From Pestalotiopsis fici W106-1 (taxonomy: Eukaryota; Ascomycota; Sordariomycetes; Amphisphaeriales; Sporocadaceae): 64,000 bases of DNA. The notes beneath the pieces are model-generated. The model searched no databases and was not told the origin of the DNA. It saw only the letters and a list, made by a program, of their open reading frames with translations. Position numbers and translations under genes: made by a program. The stretch lies in NCBI RefSeq assembly GCF_000516985.1, contig NW_006917091.1, positions 1,192,977 through 1,256,976 of the forward strand. Reading direction: 5' to 3'. Positions 9,872 to 20,829 of this stretch are shown here, one piece after another; position 1 is the first letter of the stretch, and each line of letters opens with the position of its first letter.

Positions 9872-11454
9872 ATGGCTGGAGCTTCTTTCCCGGCCGCCGC
9901 TCCCAAGCCGTTGCGGGGGACTACTGGTGCCCAGAGGCAAAAGACGGTGACGGGCTGCATAGGATGCAGACTTCGGCGCAAGAAATGTGACGAGACCAGA
10001 CCACAATGCTTGGGATGCGGGCGCAATGGCCTCTTGTGTGTCTTTCCCGAAGCCGGCAACGAGGAGCATGCGCGACTTCTGAGGCGGACGAACTGCACTC
10101 GCAAACAGCCAGTATATGAGACAGGAAAGCATCAAGTGGACCCGAACATTTCCCACTCTTCGACCCGCCTAGAAGATCTATCGAGCCCACGAATGCTCGG
10201 CATAGAGCAATGCATGGTTCCTGGAAATCATCATTTGAGGCAGCCGGCCTCTCAGCGATTACTGCACCACTACATCAATCGCACGAGTAAAGCCATGGCT
10301 ACGTGTCGTGACGTAGAATCCCCCTTTCTCACGGAACTGATCCCCGTGGCCATGGCCAACGACGAGCTGGTCTTGAATGCCATACTGGCTTGCAGTGGCA
10401 TCCACCTTGCTGCCCTTTCGGGGTCCGTCGTCGATGCCACAACCTGGGTGCACTACGGTCAAGCAGTTCAAAATCAAAAGTTTGCTCTTACGCAACTGGT
10501 CCAGGGAAGCAGTAGACCCCTTGTTTCGGCTACAATTACTGCCATTCTGCTGTGCATCGCAGAGGTAGGTACGCCTCAACAAGGCATGTCAATCAATACT
10601 GACAAATTGAAAAGACTTTCCTAGCCGGAGCTGGTAAGCAAGCAATGAATCATCTCAAGGCAGCACAGGCCATGATGCGACAGGTCCTGGACCTTCCAAA
10701 GGAGATGCTCGATAAAGGAGTAAGGACATTCTTGGTAGAACGTGTCAGTTACATGATCACGCTCGCCCACGTAAGCTTGGGTAGTACCCATGACCAGTCA
10801 ATCTTGAATGACACTGCAGTACTATTCTCGAGCATACACTCCATGCCATTAATCCAAGGGAGCTCGAGCTCTGGTTGTGTACATGACCTCTTTTGGTTGA
10901 TACCACAAGTCTCGGCTATTGCTCATCGAGCATCAAACGAAATCCGATCAGTGGCACAGTTCACTCCAGAGATCATCGCCGAGTACCAAAGCCTTCTGTG
11001 TTCGGTCTCGTCCTGGGAACCAAAATCCGGCGACGAAATCTATAATTCATGTGGTAGAGTTTATCAACAGGCTCTGCTCGTATACTTGGCTTCCGTATTT
11101 GACGCCGAGTCACTGTCACACCCAGCCTCCAAAAGTGCGTACTCTTCCATGATCCACAAGGCTTTCGAGTGCATCGAAGGATTACTGGACTTGTCGACCC
11201 TCAATGCGACGCGTATCACCACTACACTGTGCTGGCCTCTGGCCATATTCGGAGCCTGTGCCCGAACTCGGGTTCACCAAACTTTCATTGATACAAAGCT
11301 TGCTACGATAGCAGAAGCGTATGCATCGCAAAGTGTCAGGGACACTAGAGACTTGCTTCAGAGGCTCTGGAGCTCTAACAATCCAAGGACTTACAGCCCA
11401 TTGGAATTGGAGCAACTCATGCAAGAGGACGATGTTACGATATTGTTTCTTTAA
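9872..11454 (+). CDS. Zn(II)2Cys6 transcription factor
   Basis: Two exons, 9872-10564 and 10615-11454, encode 510 residues. A binuclear zinc cluster of the form CX2CX6CX6CX2CX6C lies at residues 29-57 (starts CIGCRLRRKKC), preceded by basic residues. The remainder is a helical, Leu/Ala-rich region like the fungal-specific regulatory domain of this class (Fungal_trans_2 type), with ILLCIAE at the splice junction continuing into a segment resembling the usual H-L-x-G/A-A helix. The 50-nt intron has CTGAC near its end. The family is fungus-specific and typically controls neighbouring catabolic or secondary-metabolite genes. Here it lies 641 bp downstream of the demethylase homologue on the same strand, so a pathway-specific role for that gene and the permease is plausible but unproven. 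Confidence 0.88.
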
Positions 11455-11606
11455 TGGGAGACATGCAATAACCGAGAATGGAAAGTCTCCAGCGATAGCT
11501 ACGTGGGACTGCTTCGGAAGTCGGCCTATAAACACAGCATCAACGCCCCCCGATGAAAGTCCCGCTTCAAACCCCCGAGTGAGCCACAAACGATCGCCCC
11601 TTGGGC

Positions 11607-12299
11607 TCAGTCAAGGCTAAAGTAAAGTGCAACAGAAGAATAGAGTTCGTGCCAGCGATCATCGCTCGGCGGGTGAGCAGCTCCCAGCATACCCTGGATG
11701 TCGCGGCTATTTGCAAGAGAGAAAACAGCGCCGCCATACCAGTGCATCGAACTCTCATAGATATTGTGCACAGATTGGAGGGCCGCTTTCGCTTCGTTTG
11801 GTGAAGCGTGATCACCTAACCAAATTATGACGGACAGAGCCTTTTCGTAAATGTCCTTCATCCTGGATACTTGCTCAGCTCGCTCACCGCGGTCTGACTG
11901 ATTGATACAGACGGCGTCGACCCCAATGCGAACAATTTTTGACTGGTCGCGCCCGGTGTGCAGATGCGGAAGCATACTCTGAAAACTTTCCAGGGCCTTG
12001 GCAGTGTTGAGAGGAACCATAAGCTCCCTTCCGTCAATTCTGATGGGAGTTTTCTGCAACTCGTCGCCCCACACCTATTGGAGGTGAGATATGTTCCACA
12101 AGTGAGCGTGTACTTGACTTACATCTGAGTCCGCATAGTATTCCAGAGTCTTCTGTAATCCATACCGAGGCAATATTGTTGTTTCCAGTTCATAGTTTAT
12201 CGCTCGATCTGCATTGCTGTCGTCGCTTGGTTTGACGCGAAGGAGACGGATCTCCGCGACTTCGGCGCCCAGTGTCCCGTACTGGAAAGTGTCCGCCAT
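11607..12299 (-). CDS. HET-domain protein, C-terminally short
   Basis: Two exons, 12123-12299 and 11607-12074 (48-nt intron), give 214 residues. HET signatures are clear: YADSDVWGDE at the splice junction, VDAVCINQ, the E-R-x-x-Q-V-x-x-M-x-x-IY block and VIIWLGDHA. HET domains act in vegetative-incompatibility cell death. The protein ends about 50 residues after the WLG motif, before the conserved R-x-W-x-x-Q-E block that usually closes the domain. The downstream frames contain stops and no splice restores that block, so this is either a naturally short member or a degraded gene. It converges on the Zn2Cys6 gene with only 152 bp between stops. ATG 12299 is the first Met in frame; a TTG lies eight codons upstream. 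Confidence 0.7.
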
Positions 12300-12891
12300 T
12301 AGATGCACCAGAGTGGACAACACCTAGTAGACAAGCCTACCACACAAGCTCATATTGAGTTGAAGTCATACAGGCGGAAGATGATGGAACGTCTCGGTAA
12401 TTGCCTTCTTCACATGGATCAATGATTGAACATTGTACTTGCGTACACTGCTTCGTACATAGTAACACATCACTTTGTGGGGGGTAAAAGAAGCCTGGAT
12501 ATTATTGAGACAATGCGACACGGGTAAGAAAACACACTGCATGCCCAATGCAGCGGCATCGGGTGCGCGTCTGCATCGATATCGCTGGATTGCATAAATC
12601 TCCGCCTTGCAGCCAAGGGAGCATACAGTATCGAGATCTTGCATAAAGCAATCAGATGATAGTGTTACCTTGAGACTTCCGTGAATGATGATGTGATGTC
12701 AACCAGCGGGTCCGCAGTGGTGTACTTTTCATACCTGTGCCAAGCATTTCCCACACAGTTGGAATGTATTCGATTCTGTTCTTCTATTGTCGTTCATGAT
12801 TTGGACATCTTGTATGAGTAACGCGGTGAGCATTAATGATACCAAGACTAGCTACAAAACCCAGAGTCCCAACGCCACGTCACTCATGCAA
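12300..12891. other. Intergenic region upstream of the HET gene
   Basis: Contains the presumed HET promoter and the 3' flank of the Mug190-like gene. No recognisable gene; the longest open frames are under 95 codons and show no domain. Confidence 0.45.
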
Positions 12892-15800
12892 TTACACTTC
12901 CGTTTCAATGCCAGTATCCTTTTCCGAATGAGAAAACACCTTTTCCAAACTGCCCTTAACTCGGCTCATCTTTCCTCCAAGGTGATCAATTTCGCGGGCA
13001 GCGCGCCACTGCATGATGCCCCTGTGCTTGCGATGTAATTGTTTGTGGTGGTCCTTGTAGTCTCGCAGCTGGTTTCTAATGCCTCGTGAGCCGTCGTCCG
13101 CATCATTGTGACCAGGAGCCAGTACAGAGGTGGCGGTGTCGATCGTTCCTTCAATCGGGTTACGGAGAATATTCTTGGCCTTTTTCAAACCGCTGAGAGA
13201 AACCGTTGATGAAGATCGCGAATGACCCTCGTCTTCATCGGAAGATGACTCGGACGAGGAGTCATTGGTGTGGACCTTGAGCTTCTTCTTGGCCTGGCTA
13301 TCATTGTCCGAATCCGAGTCAGAGTCACCGCCATCCGAATCATCAAAGTCGCCTTCACCCTGTAGGCTCTCGTCTGTGACCGTGTCCAAGCACTCCATGA
13401 CTTGGCGCATATCTCCATTCTTGGCTTTAGCGGCGTAACCCTTGTGGAATCCGGATAGGCCACGCCAGAACTTGAGCGGAACTTCAATTTCACCCAGTGG
13501 TTGCTCGTTTTCCTCGAGACCTTGGTAACCGTAACATGATGAAGCTCTCCTCAAGTTCTTCTTTCCACCCTTCCACACCTTCAATGTGCGGACCTCGTCT
13601 TCCTCATCAACTAGTTCCTGGAGCCAGAGCACGGCAAAAGCCGGTGTCTTGTCGGGGCCAACGCTGGATGAACGGAATTCGATCACCAGTGGTGATGCAT
13701 ATCTCTTGCGAACGGCAAGGAAGGAGCTTTCATTCTCGTCCCTGCCTTTAGGTTTCCAGAAGTTGCCCGCAGCTTCATATTTATGCTTGCCCATGTTGGT
13801 TCTGGCCTTGAGTCTGTTGTTGCAGATGTCTTCCGAGAGCCCCGATTTCGCCTTGATCGCACCTCTGATTTCCAGGGTTCCATAGTCCCACCCGAGAAGA
13901 TTTCGTGGCAGCTTCGCCTCCACGCTACGCCAAACCATGCTGATCCGAGCTCGGCCGTATCCAATACCTCCGACAAGCGGATAATTCTCCATCACTTGGC
14001 TTCTCTCCTTGAAGATCTTTGCAATGGGCAGATATACCATGCCAATGAGCGGATCGTCTTCACGTTCTCGGGCATCCCGAACGCTGACAATGACTTCAGT
14101 AGTTCGCCAGTCACGGATGAACCGTTCTGTTCCTGCGTTGAAGAATGGCTTTGAGTTCTTTGGCTTGGTGCGCGTTTTGTAGATCTTCTTATGGTTGAGA
14201 ATGACGGTGCAGTAGCTGTCGGGCATGTCGTCATGATGTTCTGATTCTTCCTCCTCATTATCCTCCTTCCCTTTGCCAGTGTTGTCCTTCCTTCTCAGCT
14301 TGGAGATTTCAAGTCCAGTGATGTTGTGAATTTGGACACTGAGAATTCCTGAGGGAAAGTCGTCCGATGGTGGCGCTGAGATGATCATGGCATCCTCCAA
14401 CTCCCTGTAGTCTTGAGCGTTTTGTTGGTGCAGCTCGTCGTCGTCGGGAGCTTTTCCTGCCTCCCTCAACTTGTGAGCTGAAAGTTCCGAGACGTGCTTC
14501 TTGAGCTGCTCTTTTGACCTGATATTCTCATCTACCGTCTGTTTCTCGAGCTGGTATTGCTGAATCCTGGTCTTGGAGAAATAACCGACACTCCAAGTCA
14601 AAGAACCTGCCATTTTCTCATCCGGGTCTTGCCCTGTGAAGCGATCTTCACGTTTCTGAACTTGGTTGTGGGATTCTGGATTATTGATGAGAGACTTCAA
14701 GTCCAACTCGACTCGACCAAGATCATCATCTGCAGTGTACTTGTCAGAGTCCCACAATTGCACGCGTAGTTTCTCCTCGGCATTCAATTCCTCAGGTGAG
14801 ACCAGTATCGTAGAATATTCGTGCCAGTCTGGATTCTGTGAATTCATGATGACTCGGGTAGAAGCCACTGGTTTGCCAAACTTTCCCCAGGAAACTGTGA
14901 CATAGGCGTCACTTGCTCCCTGCATAGGTCCAATACCTCCATCGCCTTGCTTGAAACCGCTAGCTTTCTTGATGAAAACCAAAACAACGCCGCGACTGAT
15001 GGTGTCCTTCTTGAAGTCATCTCCGACCAACATGTCCTTGAGATTCAAGGTCAAACTCTTGGGTGCCACGTATTCTGCCAGTGCAGCATCAATCGCGGAC
15101 TGAACGAACGAAGATATCAATGGCACATCCATGAGGTTGAGACTGTGTTTCGACAGGGGTACGCAAGATAACGAAGCCTTGGGCTGTCCCAGGAATGTCA
15201 AGGTGCAGAGACTGATGAACGGTGGATCGGGCTGTGAGTATGTCAGTATTTATAGCTACACGTATCGTTTTGGGTTGGTGCTGAACTTACCGTAAGCTGC
15301 AACCTTAGACGCATAACTCCAACTATTCCGCGCAGCTCGACCCAGACCGGAACCGCCACACCTCCAGGAAGATAGAACTTTAGATACATGTGTGCGCTCT
15401 TGGCCTTGGATGCGATTGACTTTCCAGAAGACCGAGCTCGGTATGAGAATGCCAATTCCAAGTTGATGAAGTCACCCTCCTCTGCCTCCATTCCTTCGCG
15501 GATGGCAACCTCTTCTTGCTCCTGTTGCTTGGTCTCATCGTGGCCGCCATCATTCTTATCATTGTTGGGTTTATCGTCGTTGTCATCCTCCTGTTCATTC
15601 TGGGGGTCTGTTCGGTCGCTTTGTGACTTTTTGTTCGGATTCTCCAGCTTTCCGTCCGAGTCGACTGTCTTACCAGCAGCACCAGTCGGTAGCCATCGAA
15701 CGCCCAGTATCCGAATGGATTCGTTGCCCTGACCCATGTCGTCGACGCTTACCATTTTGATGACTTTGGGCAATGAGGCCTGCATGACGTCCTCGATCAT

Positions 15801-16898
15801 GTCAATCAGGGAGGAAAACAGATCTGGATTCACCAGTGGCCAAATGGAAGCAAAGAGGCGATTTAGCCATTGCACAGATTCTGGGAGCTCCGTATCCGAA
15901 TCGAGTGCTTCCTCCTCTTGAACTCGAGCGGCATCCCAAGTCTCATCCTCAAATGCCTCTTCGACTTTCTTGTTAACCCAATGACCCATTCCAATGGCTG
16001 TTCCGCCGGCCACAGCCACAAAGCCCAGAAAGCGGAGCACCGTGGAGAATTGGGGATACAGACGACCATTCAGCGCCGGAAGCATGAACATCAGGGCGCC
16101 GAAGCCTCCAGTGATTGCAAGGCCCCAATATACGGCCTTTTGATAGATGTTGGCTAGTTCTTTGCGCAAGCTCTCGAAGTCAGGGCTTGGAAAGAGTCTC
16201 TGCGAACCATTGAATCCTCTTTGGAGATAGGCTTGCTCCCGATCGAGATCCTCGTCCGACTTGGAGGCGTTTTGCGGCCCAGTCGCGGTAGCATGAGTTG
16301 TGCCAGGCTCTGCGATATTCTCCGGTGTTGATTTGAGGTCCTTGTCTGTTTGATCGTGAATGATGATGGGCAAATGAGTGACTGGATCGGTAACCTCGCG
16401 CCCTCCTCCGTGGCGTTTGGCCTTTTTCATGGCTTTCCGCTTCTCCTTGGGATCGATGGTGCTGGCAGCCACTTCAGTCCCAGTCTTTTCTTGGTTATTG
16501 CCGTCATCTTTCCTTGAAGGCTTCTGCGGCGATTCCGGAGATGATTGCCCCGGTTCCTGTGCCTGATATTCGGGCTGGCCGGATTGCCGAGCAAAGTCTC
16601 GGCTATCCTGGTCTGGTGGCGTAGCATAGTTCCGGTTGGTGGATGGATAGGTCTGGTGGTGTGACTTTGGGGTGTCTTCGTCCTTGAAAATAGCTTTCAC
16701 GGAATTGTATGCACGCCGTGGCCTCGAGTCATCAGCAGGTTCATGCTGTGCTGCCTCCTCCTGCTCGGTTCTGTTGTCGAGCTCCTTTCGATGTTCCCGA
16801 TAGCCCTGAACAGTGGGAATGGGGTGTCTTCCGGAGTGAGGGCCGATGTAGTTTCTCCGGACGGCATCCTCTTCCATGTCATTGTGATCAGGCGGCAT
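12892..16898 (-). CDS. mug190: Mug190-like C2/SMP-domain lipid-transfer protein (tricalbin-type)
   Basis: Two exons, 15291-16898 and 12892-15231 (59-nt intron, phase 0), encode 1315 residues. The N-terminal 250 residues are polar and low-complexity. Two hydrophobic segments at about 257-277 and 285-305 form a membrane hairpin. From about residue 336 an SMP-like domain follows (SVQWLNRLFASIWPLVNPDL, then VMQASLPKVI), interrupted by a long acidic insert (about 415-475) and closing with VELRGIVGVMRLRLQLT, where the intron lies. A C2 domain covers roughly 612-715 (SDAYVTVSW, NPDWHE, LRVQLWDSD) and a second starts near 830 (SGILSVQIHNITGLEI). An Asp/Ser-rich stretch lies near the C-terminus. This matches fungal Mug190/tricalbin proteins, which tether the ER to the plasma membrane and move lipids. 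The symbol follows the fission-yeast homologue and is by resemblance. Confidence 0.85.
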
Positions 16899-19055
16899 CT
16901 TTGCGGATGGTGTAAAAAGGCCAGCTTAGAAAATTCACAGCAATCAGATGGGCGAATGGTGTCGTGTCGACCAGGAAGCGACTAGGGATATTACATGCGG
17001 TTTCGTTGTTTTTCATCCAAGGAGACTACTGGGATGAAGAGGAAAAAAGGTCCCTGGTCAAGTAATACCTCGAGACATGTCTTTGACTGCACAGTTATTT
17101 ACATATGTAGGATCAGAGATTGGAGCTTGGTAGGTCTTGACTCTCTCTCTTTCGTGTGCTGTCCGGAGCTTTTCGAAGCGTGTCGCTCTTGTCTTTAGGC
17201 GGCTCGACCCCACAATTGGCCGGGTTATGATGCAGGTTGCGAAGCCAAAAACCGGTCTGCTTGGTGCCGCGAGAGCCGTCTTTGCCCTATCACACGGCCG
17301 GGACGAGTGGAGAGCTGGCGATTGAATGGGATCGTATTACGGGAGTAATGCTAATTGATGCAAGGCACCGCTGGCTTTGGCTGCCCGCTTTGCTGTGAGC
17401 AGAGGTCTGGACACAATGAGGTCATCGGTAGTTCTGAAACGGCAGCTTCCAAGGGCCTGTCATTCAACTTGTTACCCCTGCTTGCCCTGCCATTTAGTGT
17501 ACAATCCACTGCCGGGTTGCCGAACAGGCCATTTAGTGACAAAAGCTAGGCCATGTCCAGTGCCTTTCTGCCTTGTTGTAACTCGTACCTTAAATGGATT
17601 GAGCCCTGCCACGACTTCCAAATGTGGACCTCTTGCATCGAAATCGATAGAAAAACATCAACTTTGATCAACAAATTATCTCGCCAGTTGGACGGCTCAT
17701 TTGTATTATCATTACGTCTTAATTCTGTAAGCGGACTGATTCTACTTCTATACATACTTAGTTCGTTTGGCTGGAGGGGAGCTTGCTAGCATAAACCACA
17801 CATCTCACACATTTGGCACGGTCCAACACCAATAACGTCATGCTAACAAAATACGTTGAGCTCGCCAGGGATTGACTTTTTTTTTTTTACCACTGGCTTG
17901 GCCGACATTGTTAAAGTGAAAAACTCCCGACCCCCCACATTCCCCGCAATGTTTCCATGCCACATGCCAAGTGTCGCGGTTAGGATAAAATGAAGTTTGT
18001 CTTGCTATTTGTAGACCAAGAAGACTTACACGATTATCAAACTTCATACCAGCTCTCTGCCGTTGCAATTCTGCTCACAATACTTATGACTGATGCTCTC
18101 GCTCTGGACTCGATGACTGCTAAGTAACTTTGTAATGCATGTTCCCTGCAACGTTTACTGCAGTGCAACCAAGACACATGCAGTTTCTGAGATGTTCTAG
18201 AATTGGAGCATCTTCAGTAAGCTAGCATTGACCATCTTCCAGCCACTTTGAACCATCAAGAGTATACTACTTTCATTTTTCATGCCAACCCAGACAACTA
18301 CGCCTCATCTGGTCCAGCAAGACCACAAGGCATACGACGACGAAAGTTTAAACAAAAAGCAAGCCGTGAAATTTATAAGTAAAACGCTATCATGAAGCAG
18401 CACGTCCTTGGTTGACCAAGGTCTAAGATAGCGATTCAAATGCGGTGGATTCGACACTTCTTTATCGTATATACTAAAGTATACATCAAACTTGACGGAT
18501 AAGTTTCTCTTTTCTTTTTCTGCACTATTGATTGCTATTGAGATTGTATGCTTCAAGTTTTTCCATTCTGCCACTATGGTAAAAGCACCATCTCACACTA
18601 CCAATCTTGAATTTGGGTCTCCATTTTCACTTGGTTCTATGAGAATTGTAAAGACCTCAAAATTGTTTTTGAGCAGTTTGTTCGTCATGTCCACCAGTAA
18701 AGACGCGGATATATTCCGTTTTGACATGAAGGGCGTAAGGCGTACGAAGGTCCATCGCTAAATTCGTCCTTATTTGTGGGGCATTCGTCCTGCTTGAGGA
18801 GATAACACATGAATCGGACGTCCATCGGCCTTTTCGATATCAATTTCAAATAAAAGAATGGTGAATGAGGGATAGAAACGACACCAGGTAGTTTTCACTC
18901 ATTTTCACTCTGTCTCTCAGTGTTTTCATATTTCACCCCAGTGTCAAAAGCTTTTTCGCCCAACACTTCGGGCTCTAAATACAAGCACCAGCCGACAAGT
19001 ATTCTCAACAGTATCTGGACAAATCAGACATACAAGCACCAGCACACCCGTCAAG
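16899..19055. other. Long divergent intergenic region
   Basis: 2.1 kb between the Mug190-like start (-) and the dehydrogenase start (+). Only short, domain-free frames occur. A T-run lies near 17878-17887. The last 150 bases before 19056 are rich in pyrimidine tracts and CA, as in a fungal core promoter and leader. An unannotated non-coding RNA cannot be excluded. Confidence 0.45.
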
Positions 19056-20264
19056 ATGGGGGAGGCAGAGCCGGCGACGTCGCCATCCACACACCACAAG
19101 ATCGTGGCGCTCGAGACCCTGTTCGTGCCCCTGCCGTCGAAGTTCCGCGTGCCCGAGGGCCACACGTACGAGGTAACCGAGTACGCGCGGACGCGGCCGG
19201 GCGAGGTGGCCGAGCGCATCCGCGACGCCGACATTGTCGTCATGACCATCGTGCCCGTGACGGCGTCGGACATCGCGGGCGCCGCCCACCTGAAGATGAT
19301 CAGCGTCGTGGCCTCGGGGACCGATACCGTCGACCTGGCCGCCTGCCGCGAGCGCGGCGTCCACGTTGCCAACTCCCCCAACTGCAATGAAGGGTCCGTC
19401 GCCGAGCATGTGATTGCCCTCTACTTTTCGGCGCGGCGCTCCGTGCCCCTGGTCAACGCCCTCGTCCGCGCGGGACAGTGGCCGGTGCGCGGTTTCTTGG
19501 GGCGGACACTGTAAGTAGTTAAAATCTGTGGTGTCCTTGACTTTTTCGTGTTTTCCTAGAAGAGTCTGTGTTCAATATTTCCCGGTCCCGTAATTTTGAC
19601 TTGGGAAATACCTGCCTACCTGATAACGGTAGCTCGAGCACTTGGTGGAAATTTCTATACAATCAAAAAGCATTGAGAAGCTAACACATTTCGACTCACC
19701 AGGGATGGACCTCACGGTAAGCCTCCCACGACGTGCAATGGCGAGGTCATGGGGATCATCGGATACGGCTCCGTAGGCAAGAGGGTAGAGACCATTGCCA
19801 AGGCGCTGGGTATGGCTGTGCTGGTTGCTGGGCGGAAAGGCCAGAAGGAGGTGGCCGAGGATCGCGTTCCCTTTGATACGGTGATTCGTGGGTCTTCAGT
19901 CCTGGTCCTCTGCCTGCCGCGGTCGCCGGAGACGCTCAACACTATTGGTAAAGCCGAGCTAGATGCCATGCCGCGGTACTCGGTTCTAGTAAATGTCTCC
20001 CGCGGTGGCATCGTGGACGAAGAAGCGTTGGTGGCGGCTTTGAAAACCAAGAAAATTGCTGGCGCGGCGACTGATGTCTTCATGACCGAGCCGGCCAGTC
20101 CCAGTAACAGCCCGCTCCTCGCTCCGGGCACAGAAGAACTGAATCTCGTGACAACTCCACACGTTGCGTGGTGTGCAGAAGACACAAACTACAATTACAA
20201 CGAGAATCTGAAGAAGAACATTTTCTCCTGGTTAGAAGGGCGGCCCACCAACACGGTGGTATAG
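19056..20264 (+). CDS. D-isomer-specific 2-hydroxyacid dehydrogenase
   Basis: Exons 19056-19510 and 19703-20264 encode 338 residues, normal for the family. The 192-nt intron is longer than most here. The NAD(P)-binding glycine motif GYGSVG is at 172-177. The catalytic set is intact: Arg252 in NVSRGGIVDEEAL, Glu281 in MTEPA and His305 in TTPHVAW. ASGTDTVDLAACRERGVHVAN in the N-terminal half matches the substrate-domain/hinge region. Such enzymes reduce 2-keto acids (glyoxylate, hydroxypyruvate and others) to D-2-hydroxyacids; the exact substrate cannot be read from sequence. The first exon is notably GC-rich compared with the second. No neighbour suggests a pathway. Confidence 0.9.
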
Positions 20265-20829
20265 ACCAGTCCCCAAGTACATCAAGACAAAAAGAATTAC
20301 TAGTCAACATGAGGAATGGGCTGTTTCCCACGACTTATGAAGGACTTGGTGTCTGCATTTGTTCTCAAATACAGCCGAGACATTCACAATAGCACGTATA
20401 GGAAATTTTCAAGTACAAACGGAAAATCACGTTTGATTATCAGTTGGGATCATCCTATCCTTATGTTTTGCTCTTGCCTGAGCAGTGAGTGGCCGAATCG
20501 TACACGTGACACGCCATGACATCCTCGATCGATTCCCTTCGATTTCCATGAGCGGATGCCAGCCAGAACAGAGTTGAGAGAAACTTTTCATTGTTCCCTT
20601 TTGTCCATGCAAACTGCCAAGCCAAACGAGGGCCCCAAAAAAAGTTTAACCATAAGGCCAAATAAGCCTTGTATCAATGCCGATGTCGTGGTTCAATTAT
20701 CATCTTTACTTTCGTTCGTGTTCGGCCCAATGCCGGGTGGAAAAAAAAACAAGTGTTAGACTCCGTCCTCATCAATGGCCGTTTATACAAAGTAGAAACG
20801 CCGGGTAGCTGTGAAATGCTACTCCGCAA
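20265..20829. other. Convergent 3' intergenic region
   Basis: Between the dehydrogenase stop (+) and the Def1 stop (-). A-rich runs near 20635-20645 and 20741-20749; no gene seen. Presumably both 3' untranslated regions. Confidence 0.45.

Noticed and set aside
12366..12644. 92-codon minus-strand frame upstream of the HET gene
   Set aside because: Considered as a lost HET exon, but it has no HET motif and the called first exon already has a suitable ATG.
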